Source: Tenebrio molitor (taxonomy: Eukaryota > Arthropoda > Insecta > Coleoptera > Tenebrionidae). From it: DNA of 64,000 nt. This document shows positions 10,031 to 22,795 of the stretch, in pieces. The position numbers and the translations under genes were made by a program. The notes under the pieces are model-generated. The model made no database searches and had not been told where the DNA came from. It saw only the letters and a list, made by a program, of their open reading frames with translations. Numbering within the stretch: position 1 is the stretch's first letter; the number at the start of each line of letters is the position of its first letter. The DNA lies in contig NC_091053.1 in the NCBI RefSeq assembly GCF_963966145.1, positions 12,028,001-12,092,000 on the forward strand, in the 5' to 3' direction.

Positions 10031-10142
10031 TTGTTGCGATGCTCAATTTACACAGTGATTTTTATTAGAGTACTAAATTAAACTGACCTTGCTTCTCATC
10101 CTGTGTTAGTTTTGTCCGACTAGCCCACCAATCAGCTGAAGA

Positions 10143-11445
10143 ATGATACTACTAACTCTAGTATGCTTATTAATCGCAGCTGTCTTGAAGCAGAAGTACC
10201 AGTACTGGGAAGAAAGAGGAGTACTCGGAACAAAACCAAAGCTCTGGGTGGGAAACTTTGGAAAATGGTTAATCTTCAAAAGATCTCCTGGAGAAATATA
10301 CACCAAAACTTACAAGTAAGAAATACTTCATTTTTGTCAATTTTCTTCTCGTCACTAATTTGCTAGCAACTACAAAAATCAAGAAATTGTTCCTTGTACC
10401 GAGTCATCACTCCGGTACTCTTAATTAATTCGCGACCCTAATCAAAGAGGTGACAGTGAAATCGTTTAGTCATTTTCACGACATCGAGATCGACAAGAAT
10501 TGTGACGGAAGAACGTCGTCAGAGCTCAACTGACACCAAGATTCACGAGCGGGAAGGTACCACAGTTGAGAAGTTGTTCGATTTAATTTGACAAAAATTC
10601 CAGATGAAATGGTTGTCTCCGCTCTTGGAAGACGTTTTTACCAGGTTAGTGCGATTTATTGACAGTAGACCAGAAATGACGGAGAAGGGAACGAAGCCAA
10701 CGAGCTGGCAACAAGATTCACTTTGAACAATGGCGAGTAGTGCTTTTGGTCTTGAAAGGAAATGTTTCGAAAAGGAAAACAGTCACACCGGAAACTTTCG
10801 CGATTTTCGAACTGGCATTCAATCCCACACTCAGGTACTACTGAGAGAAGAATTAGTCGGAGCTTTCGAGGAAAATGGTGAAGACCACCTTACGAGATCT
10901 TGCAAGATCTTCCTTACCTAGATGGCGTCATCAATGGTATTTATGTCAATCGCGCATCTCAATAGTACTACAGTTTGTCTTTAGAAACGCTCCGAATGCA
11001 TCCTGTGGTACTCTCATTGCAAAAAGTATGCACAAAATTGTTCACTTTCGTACCAAAGAATGGAAATAAGATTGTGACCATTGAGGAGGGTACTCCTGTT
11101 GTTTTGCCTCTGTTTGGACTTCATCGCCACTCGAAGTATTACGAACAACCGAACGTTTTCAAACGGGAACGATTTATTGGCAACAATAAAGACAATGTGA
11201 ACAAGTATACGTTTTTGCCTTCTGGCGAAGGACCCAGAGCTTGTCTAGGTACTAGATTACTATAGTACTATTCGGTTTATCTGTTGTATTCCAGGTCAAA
11301 GATTTAGAGTGTTGCAAATCAAAGCCGGTCTAGCTTATCTGGTACGACATTACGAACGGAAAAACACAAGTACCAATCAAGTACGACCCTATGAATCCCT
11401 TGATCCCTTGGAGGACTCTGGATTGATTTCAAGAAAATTAAGTAA
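10143..11445 (+). pseudogene. P450 pseudogene, type 2, nearly full length
   Basis: Exon 1 (10143-10315) is intact: MILLTLVCLLIAAVLKQKYQ, YWEERGVLGTKPKLWVGNFG, ending at GTAAG. Exon 2 is shifted and carries stops but keeps VRAQLTPRFTSGK. Exon 3 keeps WLSPLLEDVFTRLVRFIDSR, then frameshifts into FGLERKCFEKENSH. The exon with the I-helix is mostly deleted: the sequence jumps to LREELVGAFEENGEDH. The next exon is open for about 90 codons, with LETLRMHP (K-helix, E-T-L-R), GTPVVLPLFGLHRHSKYYEQ, KRERF in place of PERF, and the heme loop PSGEGPRACLG. The last exon, after TTCCAG at 11294, is GQRFRVLQIKAGLAYLVRHY, then a shift and LWIDFKKIK. The many lesions rule out a P450 product. Confidence 0.9.
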
Positions 11446-11994
11446 AAATGAAAAAACTCTGTTCATGTTAAATTAAGGATCGAGTTTAAACGTTCACGAT
11501 ATTAAAGCAAATCTTCTTTATGTGCCATTAAGAAGTAAAAAAGAAATTACCCCGAAGGACATAAAGACAGGACGTGAATGTACGTTGTAATTGGAGATCA
11601 GATTAAGGAAACGATCCTACTTTTCAGCAAATTGCATTCTATTTATTGGATTAAAGACCCGTTTATTGTGCTTTTGTCCTGTAAAGGACAATCCTGACCG
11701 TTACGAAAACAGGATTCAACTTTCGCTTGAAGATGTTATCGGAAATGAATTTCGAATTGAGCTGATCGAGATTTCAATGAGAATTTTTATGAGGCCGAAA
11801 TGTCATGTATTCTTATGGAGGTTTCCCTTGCGATTCAAGGTCATTCGGCTGATGCCCCTCCTGATTAACCTTGTATCTAGCAATATTTCTGTCGACTGTC
11901 TGTAACCTCTAAACTGACATAGTACCGTATTGGTACTGTCCAGTACCGGATTAAAAAAAAAAATGTTTTAGGGGGCTGCTTTAGGATGACTCAC
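11446..11994. other. Junction between P450 cluster and GABA-B-R1 exon
   Basis: A plus-strand ORF of 104 codons at 11591-11905 shows no recognisable similarity and no signal peptide. I regard it as chance. On the receptor strand this is the start of the intron after exon 11995-12382, beginning with the donor GTGAGT. No receptor exon is visible here. Confidence 0.4.
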
Positions 11995-12382
11995 CGATAA
12001 AAAACCACGTGTAGGACTTGCCGTAGAGCTTCTGCTTGTACATCTCGCAGAGCACCCTCCTCGCTGCCACCACGTAGAACAACCCCACGATCACCCTGGC
12101 GTCCTGCCTCCTCAGGTTCCTGACCGCGTCCCCCGGATCGCTCAGGAACGACTGCCTCGTCACGATCTCGATGTTCGCCTCCATGCAGCGCGTCTCCAGG
12201 TCCTCCACCGTCGAGATAAACACCTCCTCGGCCTGCTGCAGGATGGCCACCCTCGACCATCCGAACTTTTTCATCAGCTTGATCCTGGTCGGGTTGTGAA
12301 CGGTGGCCGACGGGTGCGTCCGGAAGAGAGTGGGAAAGCGGTTGCGGTCGGAAAGGGCCGGCGAACTCGCCCCGTAACACAA
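11995..12382 (-). CDS. GABA-B-R1: GABA-B receptor subunit 1, ligand-binding domain exon
   Basis: This 388-bp minus-strand exon is bounded by TTTGCAG at 12383 and the donor CG|GTGAGT after 11995. It reads LCYGASSPALSDRNRFPTLF, RTHPSATVHNPTRIKLMKKF, GWSRVAILQQAEEVF, RQSFLSDPGDAVRNLRRQDA, RVIVGLFYVVAARRVLCEMY and ends KSYTWFFIG in phase 1. This is the class C GPCR Venus-flytrap domain of GABA-B subunit 1. The SSPAL serine and the Tyr of GLFY correspond to residues known to contact GABA in mammalian GABBR1. The exon starts in phase 0, matching the upstream exon at 18067-18201. It is strikingly GC-rich relative to the surroundings, as expected for conserved coding sequence. The protein acts at the neuronal plasma membrane as an obligate heterodimer with subunit 2, signalling through Gi/o. 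Confidence 0.97.
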
Positions 12383-14670
12383 CTGCAAAGCAAAACGATC
12401 GCTTAGGGGTGGACCCTGACAATTACCAAGGGGTGATGTTTCACGCCGGAAACAAAACGCACGATTATCGTTCGATCAGACAAGCTAAGCAACACCGCAC
12501 GCAGTCCACATCCGGACGGGAGGCCCGATTTTCCCCGAACCTTCCAATTCCAAAACTTGAGTGATGATCCATTTAAATTAGTGCTTTCGGTTATCTCGGT
12601 AGGTCGATAGCTCAGCTTACGATTTCCGAGTTCCGTAATGTCGCGGATGTTTTATCGGAGATTAATAGTTGAATGGTTGCAATCTCGAGAGCTTTCAGAC
12701 CGATGAATCATTAAGACGGCCTGAATAATTAGCGCGTAAACAGGTAATTGATCATCATAACAGATAGACCAGTTGAGATTGCGCGAGGGTCCGTTGGGAG
12801 GGCACCACTGTCGTCGGTGGCGACGTCACCAAAGGGCTCCAAGGAAATGTAATTTTTTTAACGAACCCTTGGTACACACTTTTTCGATGAATGCGGGGGT
12901 GAGATACCGTCAAGGGTGGTAATTAAATGATTGCAAATATTTACACTTCGATTTTTCAGAATGTCCATTAGCTAATTAAGCAATTAAGGGAAGTGGCCCC
13001 TGTCAGGTGTCACTCTTGTGAGGAACTTGCTTTTCCGTTCTACGTTCTAACACACAGTTAACGAAAATTGAGAAAAAAATAAGTCTTGTAGTCTTTTGAG
13101 TTGACTCCTGAATCGTGCAAGATCCAGCTGTTAATATCTTCGTTTTAATTTTAAATTCCCCCCCGACGCCACCCGGGACACCCCACAACTAAGAAACATT
13201 CGAATATGAGAGGAGAGTGGTGTTCCTCCACAGTCCAATAAATTTAATTTGAAATTACCCAACAGACGTTCCTTTTATATTTTTCCGGAGCAGTAAAATA
13301 TTCAGATGCGAATTCTTGTAATTTCGCCGAGAATCTTGTATTTTCCCCACAAACAATGTTACGCTGGAAATAAAACGTTTCGACATAAATTGATACTCGA
13401 ATTAATTTACACGGGGAGAAAGGATTTTCATAATAACATTCAGCGTTATGGCATTACATTAAAGATTCATTCCTCCAAATGCTCATAAATTAAATCTTGA
13501 ACGTTGGAGTTTACGACTGTCGCGGTGGCGGATGTGTCCCGGAGAAATTGCTTGACAAGAGTAGAGAGTGAATTAGTGAAAAAATAAAATCTCTGATGTT
13601 ACTATCGGGCTAGCGAAGCACAAGAGTGAAGTGTTTCACTGAAATGTATTTTTGTATGTATGTTTGTGCACCCTTATATTCTTAAATCCTCGAAGGATTT
13701 CGACAGGACTTTCACTGATAGGCAGCTCATTCATCCAGGAGTGACGCGAGATGTACAACATCACGATATCTTATCAGTCCTAAGTAGAAAAACTGAGGAG
13801 AGAGGGAGCTGAAAATAGATTTTCACGCATCCGAGCCTCTATATCCCCATGGTTGTGATTACGCGGCCCACATCGACCCCACCGTTATTATTTCTAGGCC
13901 GTTTTGAAAACAAACACGTAAGAGGACCCCCCGGAACCGAAACAGGATATCTTCCATTGTCGGGAACGACGAATTCGGCAGTTTTACGAAACGGTCTCAT
14001 GGCTAAAATGTTTACATGACGAAGGGAAATCTATTCTGTCCCCGACATTTTCGTTTGCTCGAGAGAATTCGATATTGTATTTCATTGTCGTGCCTGTTTG
14101 TTTATGAAGATAGTCGTCTCTCAGCTTTAACTGCGATGGCTCAGTTCGAGTTATCCTTGTACGGATTTATGGCGGATCGTTGGTCCTTGATTAAAATCCG
14201 CTGAAATTTTGCCAACAGAGTGGCCGGAAAAAAATTCCTAGGCCGACGATACACGCGCTCACATGCAATAAGTGTCAGCGATATTTTTCTAGAGCGATTT
14301 ATCGCCAGTGAAAGTTTTCTGTCGGAGAAAGTTGCCAAACTGGAGAGACGGGCGCAGTTTAATGTATCTGTAAATGTAAATGTGTCAGAGTAGAATAATA
14401 TTTTACAAAAATAAACAAATACCTACTAGCTGAGGGCGTTGTTTTGGTAGAGTCGAGCACCAAGATAATTTACAAGATTTCAAATTTGACTTTAACAATA
14501 ATAACAATAATGCGCTGTCTGCAAGGATACAGACAAAAACGAAGAAAATAATAATAATTCTGAGAATCTTTCGGAAGTAAATTTTTTTTTGTGTCTCTGC
14601 AAGGTCTTAAAAAAAAGAAGAAAATAATAATTTACGGTTTTTTCTTGAAATTTAATAATAATACTCTTTT

Positions 14671-15150
14671 TAGGCACCCTTAATGAAAACGGTAATTTTA
14701 TGTACACTCACAAGCCGACGAAAAGTAAGCTTTTTTCGGACGCTGACCGTAGCGCCATCTGTTGGTCTGTGTAGTAAGTTACCAACGAAACTGACAAAAC
14801 CAATAATTGTCCTGTCACCATAAATTATGTAAATAAGTAATTCCATTGCAAATAGTAAATTTCTAGTTTTGTTGAGGTAAGCTGATAAAAAATACTCTAA
14901 AAAAAATTGTTAATATGTATGTATTAATAAATTTATCTATTTGAAAAAGATAGATACAAAATAAATTTGTAATTTTTCCAATGACGTATTTTGCTTTGTA
15001 TTTCGCATTCGCTAAAAAAATTTAATATGCACCTCCGCCAAAAATTGCCTTTTGTCCTTACCTGTTTTGCAACCTCGGCTGCGCCTCGGCCAAAATACTC
15101 AGACTCGGACGAAAAAGATCCACTTTTTGGCCTTGACACACAAATAACTA
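14671..15150 (+). repeat. Dispersed repeat family R, copy 1
   Basis: The copy begins TAGGCACCCTTAATGAAAAC and ends near CACACAAATAACTA. It matches 18813-19310 along its length, with shared blocks such as CGCTGACCGTAGCGCCATCT, AGTAAATTTCTAGTTTTGTT and CCTCGGCTGCGCCTCGGCC. It matches 54104-54410 in reverse orientation. No protein is encoded. Family identity is unknown; it is a non-autonomous element of about 480-500 bp. Confidence 0.8.
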
Positions 15151-15296
15151 ATTATTGCTCAATTTTCTTGCAGTTTAATAATACATAATAATATTAATTA
15201 ATGACAATTCGCCCTCTGCAAAGACACCAAGAAAAAGGAAGAAAATAATAGTATTCTATTGTTCAATTTGAAAGGAAGCAAAAAAACAAGAAAATA

Positions 15297-15320
15297 GTAA
15301 TAATAATAATAATAATAATA
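15297..15320. repeat. TAA trinucleotide microsatellite
   Basis: About eight consecutive TAA units, in a longer stretch (15290-15420) rich in ATAATAATAG variants. Confidence 0.85.
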
Positions 15321-18066
15321 CTGTGTATTACTCAATTTGCTTGCAGTGCAATAATAATGCGCTATTTGGAAGGTTACAGAGAAAAATAAAGAAAATAATA
15401 ATAATAGTAATACACTTTATTGCTTAACAGAAGAGTTATACCTATCAGAGAGAAAATCCTGGAGAAAAATCTTCACGTCAAGCAAATGCCTTCTTGATGA
15501 TTGCTAAACTAGTCGCATTTCGAAATAGTTAAATACATTAGCCTTTCCAATATCCTGAAAGGACTTGATTTGTATGCATTTAAAAGTGTGTTTGAGCAAG
15601 TTATTGATTCTGCTGAAAGCTTTCGAAATTGCATTAAGACCTGACCTCGTGGAGCTTCGTAAAACTGAAAGGGTGCATTAGAAGAACTTCGGACCGGCTC
15701 CGAGACAATTTACTCGAATTTATTGAAATGATGGGACAAAGACTCTGTTCGAGCCGATTCACAATCCGTAAGGTAATTTCTGTAGTAATTACATTTTTTT
15801 TCCTCGTTTACTCCAACCCGGAGCGATATTCTCGGCGCGGAATAATTCAATTTTTGTCGAATCTCGTCAAGACTCGAAATTAATTCCTGCGACGACTTCA
15901 AATAAAATAACACTCGGAGATGGAACGGAGCAGCCAAATTGGGTGGTGCCCTTCAGATGAAAAGATTCATGCACGACCCCTTCATTGTGTTCATTAGCGC
16001 ACATAAAACACGTAAAGATGTTCGATCATTTTCCGGGATGGCGCTGCAGAGGGTTTCGACTCAGACGTCACGTTCTTCCCAGAGAAATAACGAAATGATC
16101 CTTCCAAACAAATATTCAAAGGAGACACGACACACATCAGGATCCAACATAATTTGATACTTCCCGGATTCCTGGAAGCTTATCCTGATAAAATCTTGAA
16201 ACGCGAAGCTGGAAGTTGGACCGTCGTCCTGGACAAGAAATTCGTCCTGACGTGATTGTCTCCTACATGGACATATTTTTTTCGCCTGATGAATAAATTA
16301 TCAACAATAAGATTAAATTTTGGGTAATGCATCTCCGACTAAAGCAAAACAAACTGAATCCCAGATGAGGACAACGTGGAGAGTCCTTCCACTCCCGACT
16401 CGCGCTCCGTCAAATCAATAACTGAAATTCTTTCCGGAACCATCAAAATAGGACGGTTTGCCTTGGTGTCGATAAAAATTGCTTCGTCAAGCCTTTGCAC
16501 GATACATTGACCGGCTTTCGCCGATTTATTGTCGGTTCGATTCGGTCGGTGGCGCGGCATTCAGGCCGCGGACAGGAACAGGTGCGTTCGATACTCCTCT
16601 TCGCTGTAGTGCTGAGTTAATAGCATCACTATGTAAATAAGGACGAGAAGGACTTGTTTAAGTCGAAACAGGAGATACGCTTGTGATTAAATAAAGCTAA
16701 AAGGAGCTGAATAATTTTGGTCTGTTTGCGAAAACGTCTTCTTCGTTAACCAACAACGAAGTTGGTTCTTGAATTAAACTTGTGGTGAGGTGGAGTGTTG
16801 TATAATTTAAATTTAACTCGTTCGTTTTTGAACTGACGAGTGTACATTTTCGAAAAAAAAATCTTTTCATTCTTGGCGCTTTTCCTCTCTTTTCTTTGAC
16901 GAGAAGTTGGAGGACGTCGAGGGAGTGTGCGAAGAATTTCCATTTTGTTGCACTGGCCGTTTATCGATTCCCGTTTGCTCCCGGATTCATAACCCGAATT
17001 CCATCTTCGGTTGCTGTTCGGTTCATTACTTCGAGGGATTATCGGCGCACCTCTCCAAAGGCTCTAGTCGAGTGTGTTTTTGAAAGGGCGTCGGGTTCGA
17101 ACTGTACAATAAACGGGGCCCAGATATCTCCGAATTATAATGGTCATAAATAATCCCTTGGACACAGTTTAAAAAAGATTTAGATAACCGAGAGAAATTT
17201 CTTTCGATATTTCATACAAGAGAAAAAATGTCCCAGGGGAGAGTTTTCACGGGGTCGTGATAGTTTTCAAAGAGCGATGATACAATTCTTTCGTCGTTTG
17301 CTGCCCAAGTGGTGTTGACGCGAACCAATTTTGCAATTGGCAAATTACTGAAGTTATTCGAACAGTCGACCATTCTTATGACGACGTTCACCAAGCTGCA
17401 AGGCAAATTGTTGAATGAGAAAATGAATCCGAAGTAATAGATATTGCGAGGGAAATTATGGAAGCAACTACTTCCAGATCCAGTCGAAGGGTTATAGTCA
17501 CAAGGCAAAGAAAGAAATTACCTAAGACATACGTTTCATTGTTCATAACCTACTTTGAATTTTTTTATCGCACTGTAACCAGACAGTATTGTCTTCTTGG
17601 CAGATAAACCAAAAATAAAATACTGTGAAGGAATCTTTCAAAAATATCTTCACTTTCTGTATTTTCTTCTTGTCTTTTAATCCAGTCACCAGGGAAATCT
17701 TTAGGTACTTCTAGTTGCCCTAGCAACAATTCTTCTATTTTGACTCGTTATAGAGAATCTATTTTTTTAAATTTAGCCATTTGAACAACATCAGAAACAA
17801 CATCAGAAAAACTAGTCAAAAATTTTGACTTTGTCATTCCTTCCATTTTCTTCTGGTAGTTTTTCAATTAAATTATCTTCATGATTTCTTCAACATATAT
17901 TATGTTTTGGCTTTGACCCGTTTTGAAGAAACCTTCTCCATATTCCGAATAGCAGATTTTTTTTGGTCAAATAACACCCTATTTAAGAAACCCATCATAC
18001 CCATCCTGCTTTCCGCGCAACCACCCCCATCACCTAACCGCCACAACTAAATCGTCGTCTACTCAC

Positions 18067-18201
18067 CACAATCAGGTTCCACATTTTGGCCGCCTCCGCC
18101 ACGGTGGTGCAAACGGTGCTGCATCCGGCAAGTAACATCAGCTTCTGGGGCTGGTTGTAAAGCAGATTATACATGACGCTCGCCCCCAGCCCGGGTTCGC
18201 A
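18067..18201 (-). CDS. GABA-B-R1: GABA-B receptor subunit 1, second visible coding exon
   Basis: A 135-bp exon of exactly 45 codons in phase 0 at both ends, bounded by TTTTCAG at 18202 and GTGAGT after 18067. It reads CEPGLGASVMYNLLYNQPQK, LMLLAGCSTVCTTVAEAAKM, WNLIV. It continues directly from NDSE of the exon at 46488 and into LCYGASSPAL of the exon at 12382, reproducing the insect GABA-B-R1 sequence without gap. The Ser of AGCST lies at the position of a GABA-contacting serine in mammalian GABBR1. Confidence 0.96.
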
Positions 18202-18812
18202 CTGAAAATTTACATATATTAGAGTCGCCGCCCTTTTAACCACACGTCAAAAAATAAACCGCCGCCGCCTCCCTTTACGAGTTGCGCCCGTGGCCACTGC
18301 CGTATCAAAGGATCTCTGTTTTGATTTCGGTAGGCCTCTCAGGAAGGAAAAACCGACCGGATGGGAAAAAATTGTTTGTCTTGAGTGGGACAATCTATAA
18401 AAGTGTTTTCAGGATTCGGCTTGAATTTGTTGCCGTAAAAATATTTTTTTGTCGGGGGATGAAGGCTCATCACGCTAAATTCTCCCCGGTTGTGTGTTTT
18501 TGTTTGTTAATGCAGATCGGGGCAGGAAGAGTGGAAACGTATTCTATTTGAGGGATTTACAAGGAATAAAATTTGTTTCAAAATTAAATAAAACATACAA
18601 CTAAGACATTTATGTGTTGATAATGAGCAGTTAAGGATAACAAGAATTAATTAAATAAAATTGAATTTTATTAAATAAATGTTATGTATTATTATTATTA
18701 TAAAAGGAGCACGGCATCGAGGTCAGATTTTCTTATCATAACCGATAATTCGATCAAGTAACAACAAATTCCTCTAGACGTCAATATTTTTATTATTGTA
18801 AAAACAATTTTT

Positions 18813-19310
18813 TAGGCACCCTAAATGAAAACGGTAATTTTACGTACTTGGACGAAAAGCAACTCTTTTTCGGACGCACTTTTTTGGACGCTGACCGTAG
18901 CTCCATCTGTTGGTCTGTTGAGTAAGTTAGTACGAAACCAACAAAAGCGATAATTGTCCTGTCACCATGAATGATGTAAATAAGTAATTCTATTGCAAAT
19001 AGTAAATTTCTAGTTTTGTTGGGAAGCTGATAACAAACACTAAAAAAAAATTTGTTAATGTATATTAATAAATTTATCTATGTATTTGAAAAAAGTAGAT
19101 ACATACAAAATAAATTTGTAATTTTTCCAATGATATCATTTGGTTGGTAGTTCGTGCGGTCGCCTAAAAATTTAATGCGGACCTCTTTGCCAAAAAGTGC
19201 TTTATGTATGTACTCGCCTGTTTTCCAGCCTCGGCTGCGCCTCGGCCAGAAAACTCAAACTCAGACAAAAAAGATGCACTTTTTGGCGGCCTTGATTCAC
19301 AAATAACTAT
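18813..19310 (+). repeat. Dispersed repeat family R, copy 2
   Basis: Second plus-strand copy, beginning TAGGCACCCTAAATGAAAAC. It shares GCTGACCGTAGCTCCATCTG, AATTGTCCTGTCACCATGAA and GCCTCGGCTGCGCCTCGGCC with copy 1, and ends CACAAATAACTA like it. It differs by a small internal duplication of the CGGACGC block near 18873-18893. Confidence 0.8.
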
Positions 19311-21197
19311 TTTCGCAAAATTAAAAAAAAATAACAAAAGTCCTTTAGGAAAAGAACAGAAAAGTTCTTTTTATTAACTCCTTTCACAGTCCAACTAGTT
19401 AGTGCTTTGGCATTTCCTAAATATTTCTAGTTCTAATTGCAGCACTTTATACACTTCGATAATAATAGAGTCGTGATATACACCAAATTATAACTTAGTG
19501 TCAACACCATTAACCTTTAACAAAATTTGTTTTCATGATAATAATCTATTCCTAAAAGTTTTGTTTGTTTTTTTCTTGTATGACATAAATTTGTAGTTTG
19601 TGACACTCCACATAATCTAATTTTTATTGCACCAATCAACGAGTTCACGTTTTCGTGTAAGCATCAAGAATTATCCGATTAACACTTTTCAGAAATTTTA
19701 ATACCTCACAATTTATTGCTGACGGCGTCTAAATCAAATTTCGTCGAGTTTTCTAAAGAGTCCATCTCGGTTATTATTAGGACAGTCGACAACGACAAAC
19801 CGGAATGTAATTTGGTGCGGAGCTCCCAAAAGGTAATATTTCGATAATGAGGATGACCACTTTACGTTCGATTTTCCATTTGACACTTTTCCGGCAGGTC
19901 TCCGCCGGGAAAACTTGTCCGGATCCGCTAAGCAGCCTGCTTTCGGAGTCGATTAGCAAAAAATTCATTTTAAAACGATTTGCTTCCTGTTATTAAATGC
20001 AAATTTATTGTACACCTAATATTTACTTCGGACGGATCGGTCATTAAAAATCGCTCTAAAAATAATTTTTAAAGTATCCCGAGGGATTTACACAAACTGT
20101 TGGATCTCGCTCTAGTAAAAATTACCCGAGCGTAAAAATACACCCGACAAAAAATACGCAAACTCCTCTCACCGATGAAAATTACATTTCACTCTATCCC
20201 TATTATCATTATTCTAGAATTGACATTTTTCTCGTCCATTCCCTGCCTACTTATTTAATAATTATTATAAATAATATATACAATATTTATCTGAGAAAAT
20301 ATCCTCCTGCAGGAAAATATATTTCATGGCCTCCTGAGGGTAATAATAGGAAAATAACTGCTGATGTCCCTGCCTGTGGTGGCGTTTTCTAAAATAGGAA
20401 AGCGCCAGGACCCGATAAGAATTATTGCATTGTAGCGACTTAGCCGTGGAAACATAAACAGATGCGGAAAAATTAGATGCATTGCGACGTGGAAAAGCCC
20501 ATCAGGCGCTTTTTATGGCAGAAGAAAAAAGCACAAACTCCGTTCGACGCTAGTTAATGATCCACGAAACTAAATCTGATAGTTAACGGAAGCTGATGTG
20601 CTTTTTGCCGGTTTAATTCCGAAATGACAACCAGACAATCTCGGTGAATTATGAATATCGCCGAAGAACATTTTATCTTAATTCGATCTTGTTTTTTGAT
20701 ACGTTGGGAAAAATGGGACGAGGAGTGTCGCGTACCGAATTCTAATTGATGAAATACTCAGTTAAGTAATTAGTGGATGTGTGGTGGAAAAGCGAGCTTT
20801 TGCTCTTCGTTAATGAATGAATGGCTATTAGTTGTTTACTTCCATTATCGTCATTGTTATTCTTTATTTGTCTCACAGGAATAAATTAATTAGTTAATTA
20901 ATTGCGTGTTTTCTCTTACGCGTATAATTCGCATAAAATAATACGCCCCAAAGATAACGTTTTTGGTCGATGGTGCGTGGGTTTCATTAATTTCTAAACA
21001 AATTTCCTGCGAAACCCACGCTTCTGTGTGACGGACTGGAGTAAATACACTCCGAAATTTGGAGACCTTTGAAGTATTCATCTACAACGGATGGAACCTG
21101 AATTCTCCAAGTGAAAATCATTAGTACCTAAATGCACCAAAAATCGCCAAAAATATGGGAAATTTCTTTTTAAAACCAACCGGTAATATGGACCTAC

Positions 21198-21770
21198 AAG
21201 CCCCGCCTCCCAAATTACTAAATCGCGTCACGACCAATCCATTACTGTGCATACGTAAGCCCCGCCTCGCAGTTTAGCCGCTGTACAGTTTTCATAGTAT
21301 CGTGTCTCCAATAAAACAGAACTGAATAATGTCTGACTGAGCAAATGAAAAAATAGTGATTGTATATTAATCTACTATTGTCAAATGGTCCACTTTAATT
21401 AGAACTAAGCCATATGCTGCGCACTTATAAGCCCCGCCTCCCAACAATCGTAACTCGCACTGCCACCAATCTGGTATTGTGCACACATAAGCCCCGCCTC
21501 GCAGTCCAGTTGCGTCGCCAATCGCACGTCAATTTTTCTGTGAACAATTTTGCCACTATATCTACTCATCAGTCTGGTATTTAGCGTAAAATGAAAAATT
21601 CCTGTTGCACTTTTGTGTGTTCCGCTATACAGTTTTGATTGTGTCGTGTCGCCAATGAAGGGGAAAATAAAACAGAACTGAATAATGTCCTATTATAATC
21701 CCGATTGAGCAAATGGAAAATTGGTGATTGTACATTAATCCACAATTGATCCCACGTCGAATCGTCGAAT
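21198..21770 (+). repeat. Diverged tandem duplication rich in GC boxes and CCAAT
   Basis: Two units, about 21198-21420 and 21429-21770, each start AAGCCCCGCCTCCCAA. They share ACCAATC, TAAGCCCCGCCTCGCAGT, the GTATCGTGTC/GTGTCGTGTC block, AATAAAACAGAACTGAATAA and GATTGTATATTAATC/GATTGTACATTAATC. The second unit carries an extra segment. GCCCCGCC occurs four times, each with an ACCAAT or CCAAT nearby. No ORF of note, and no gene is seen directly downstream on either strand. Confidence 0.75.
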
Positions 21771-22795
21771 TCTCAAATTGCCGTAATCATTCCCTCATTT
21801 TTCCACGCCCTGAATCCAATTTAGTTAAGGCAAGAATCAAAAAAGTCTTAAATCACTTGTACAAGAATCCGGACGGGAGAAAAGTGTCAGGAAAGGGTGA
21901 AGGTGGTGGTCAGGGGATTAATTTTTAATCGCGAAAGCAATCACAACTCAAACAAGGGTTGTACAAGGGCGTTAGACTTGTGCTTGTATCAATAACACCC
22001 TCTCGGGAGTCGACCCCATTTATTTTGTATCGATAACGTGAATGAATTGAAACTTGGCAGACTCTTTATCAGGGGCGTCCGCCACATTTTGGATCTCCAG
22101 GAAACATTTTCTTTTTGTCTGCGAATGTAAAATCACGCAACTACGTAAACGTAAACGATGCAGAACAGTTCCAGAGTGAATTTCAGTTTTTTTATGCCCC
22201 AGTACGTTTCACTATATCACTATAATAAAAATGTTATTGGCGATAAATTTCACGAGGATCCAAAATAGCGCCCATAAGAGCCACGCGTTAGAGACACATC
22301 GTCGTAATAAAAATTTATTTTCTTACCTGGTCGGTGCCGACTGAAACAATGGCCGGGATAATTTCAGGCGGCCGACCGGAACGCATATTTCAAAAGAACG
22401 TCACCAGAAGAAAAATTCAAATGAGCACGGCGCGAAGCAAAATATCTCTGTCTGTGATCGGTCAGGGCATAAATCGAATCCTGTCATTTTTGTGTTTTTT
22501 GCCTGTCTGAGGTGGATGAAATATGACGGTTTCGCGTCGTACAATTTACTGTTTTAATAAATTAGAATTGAAGAGGGTTCGCTTCAAGTTCATTTTTCTT
22601 GCACGCTGCGCGGAGAATAAACTGCAAAATGTGTACCAATTAACGTCAAAAAATTGTCCGTATTGAACAATTCTCGCTGTTGGGTGTGTCAGAATTATCA
22701 TCGTTATCATAAAAAAATAAAAATGAGACACGACACTTGTTCTTCTGCTTCTTCTGTCGGTAGGCCACCCATCCAAATCTTAACCTCGCGGAGCT

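Larger units (their letters stand above)
12383..18066 (-). other. GABA-B-R1: GABA-B-R1 intron, about 5.7 kb
   Basis: No coding exon was recognised within the intron. It contains a dispersed repeat (14671-15150), a TAA microsatellite and several short AT-rich ORFs. The longest, a minus-strand frame at 17212-17508, is hydrophobic and Asn/Ser-rich without recognisable similarity and lacks convincing splice context. The intron ends are canonical: GTGAGT at 18066 and TTTGCAG at 12383, read on the minus strand. Confidence 0.7.

Noticed and set aside
17212..17508. Hydrophobic 98-codon minus-strand ORF in the receptor intron
   Set aside because: Composition is protein-like, but I recognise no family and see no supporting splice context or homologue in the window. 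Left as a chance ORF.
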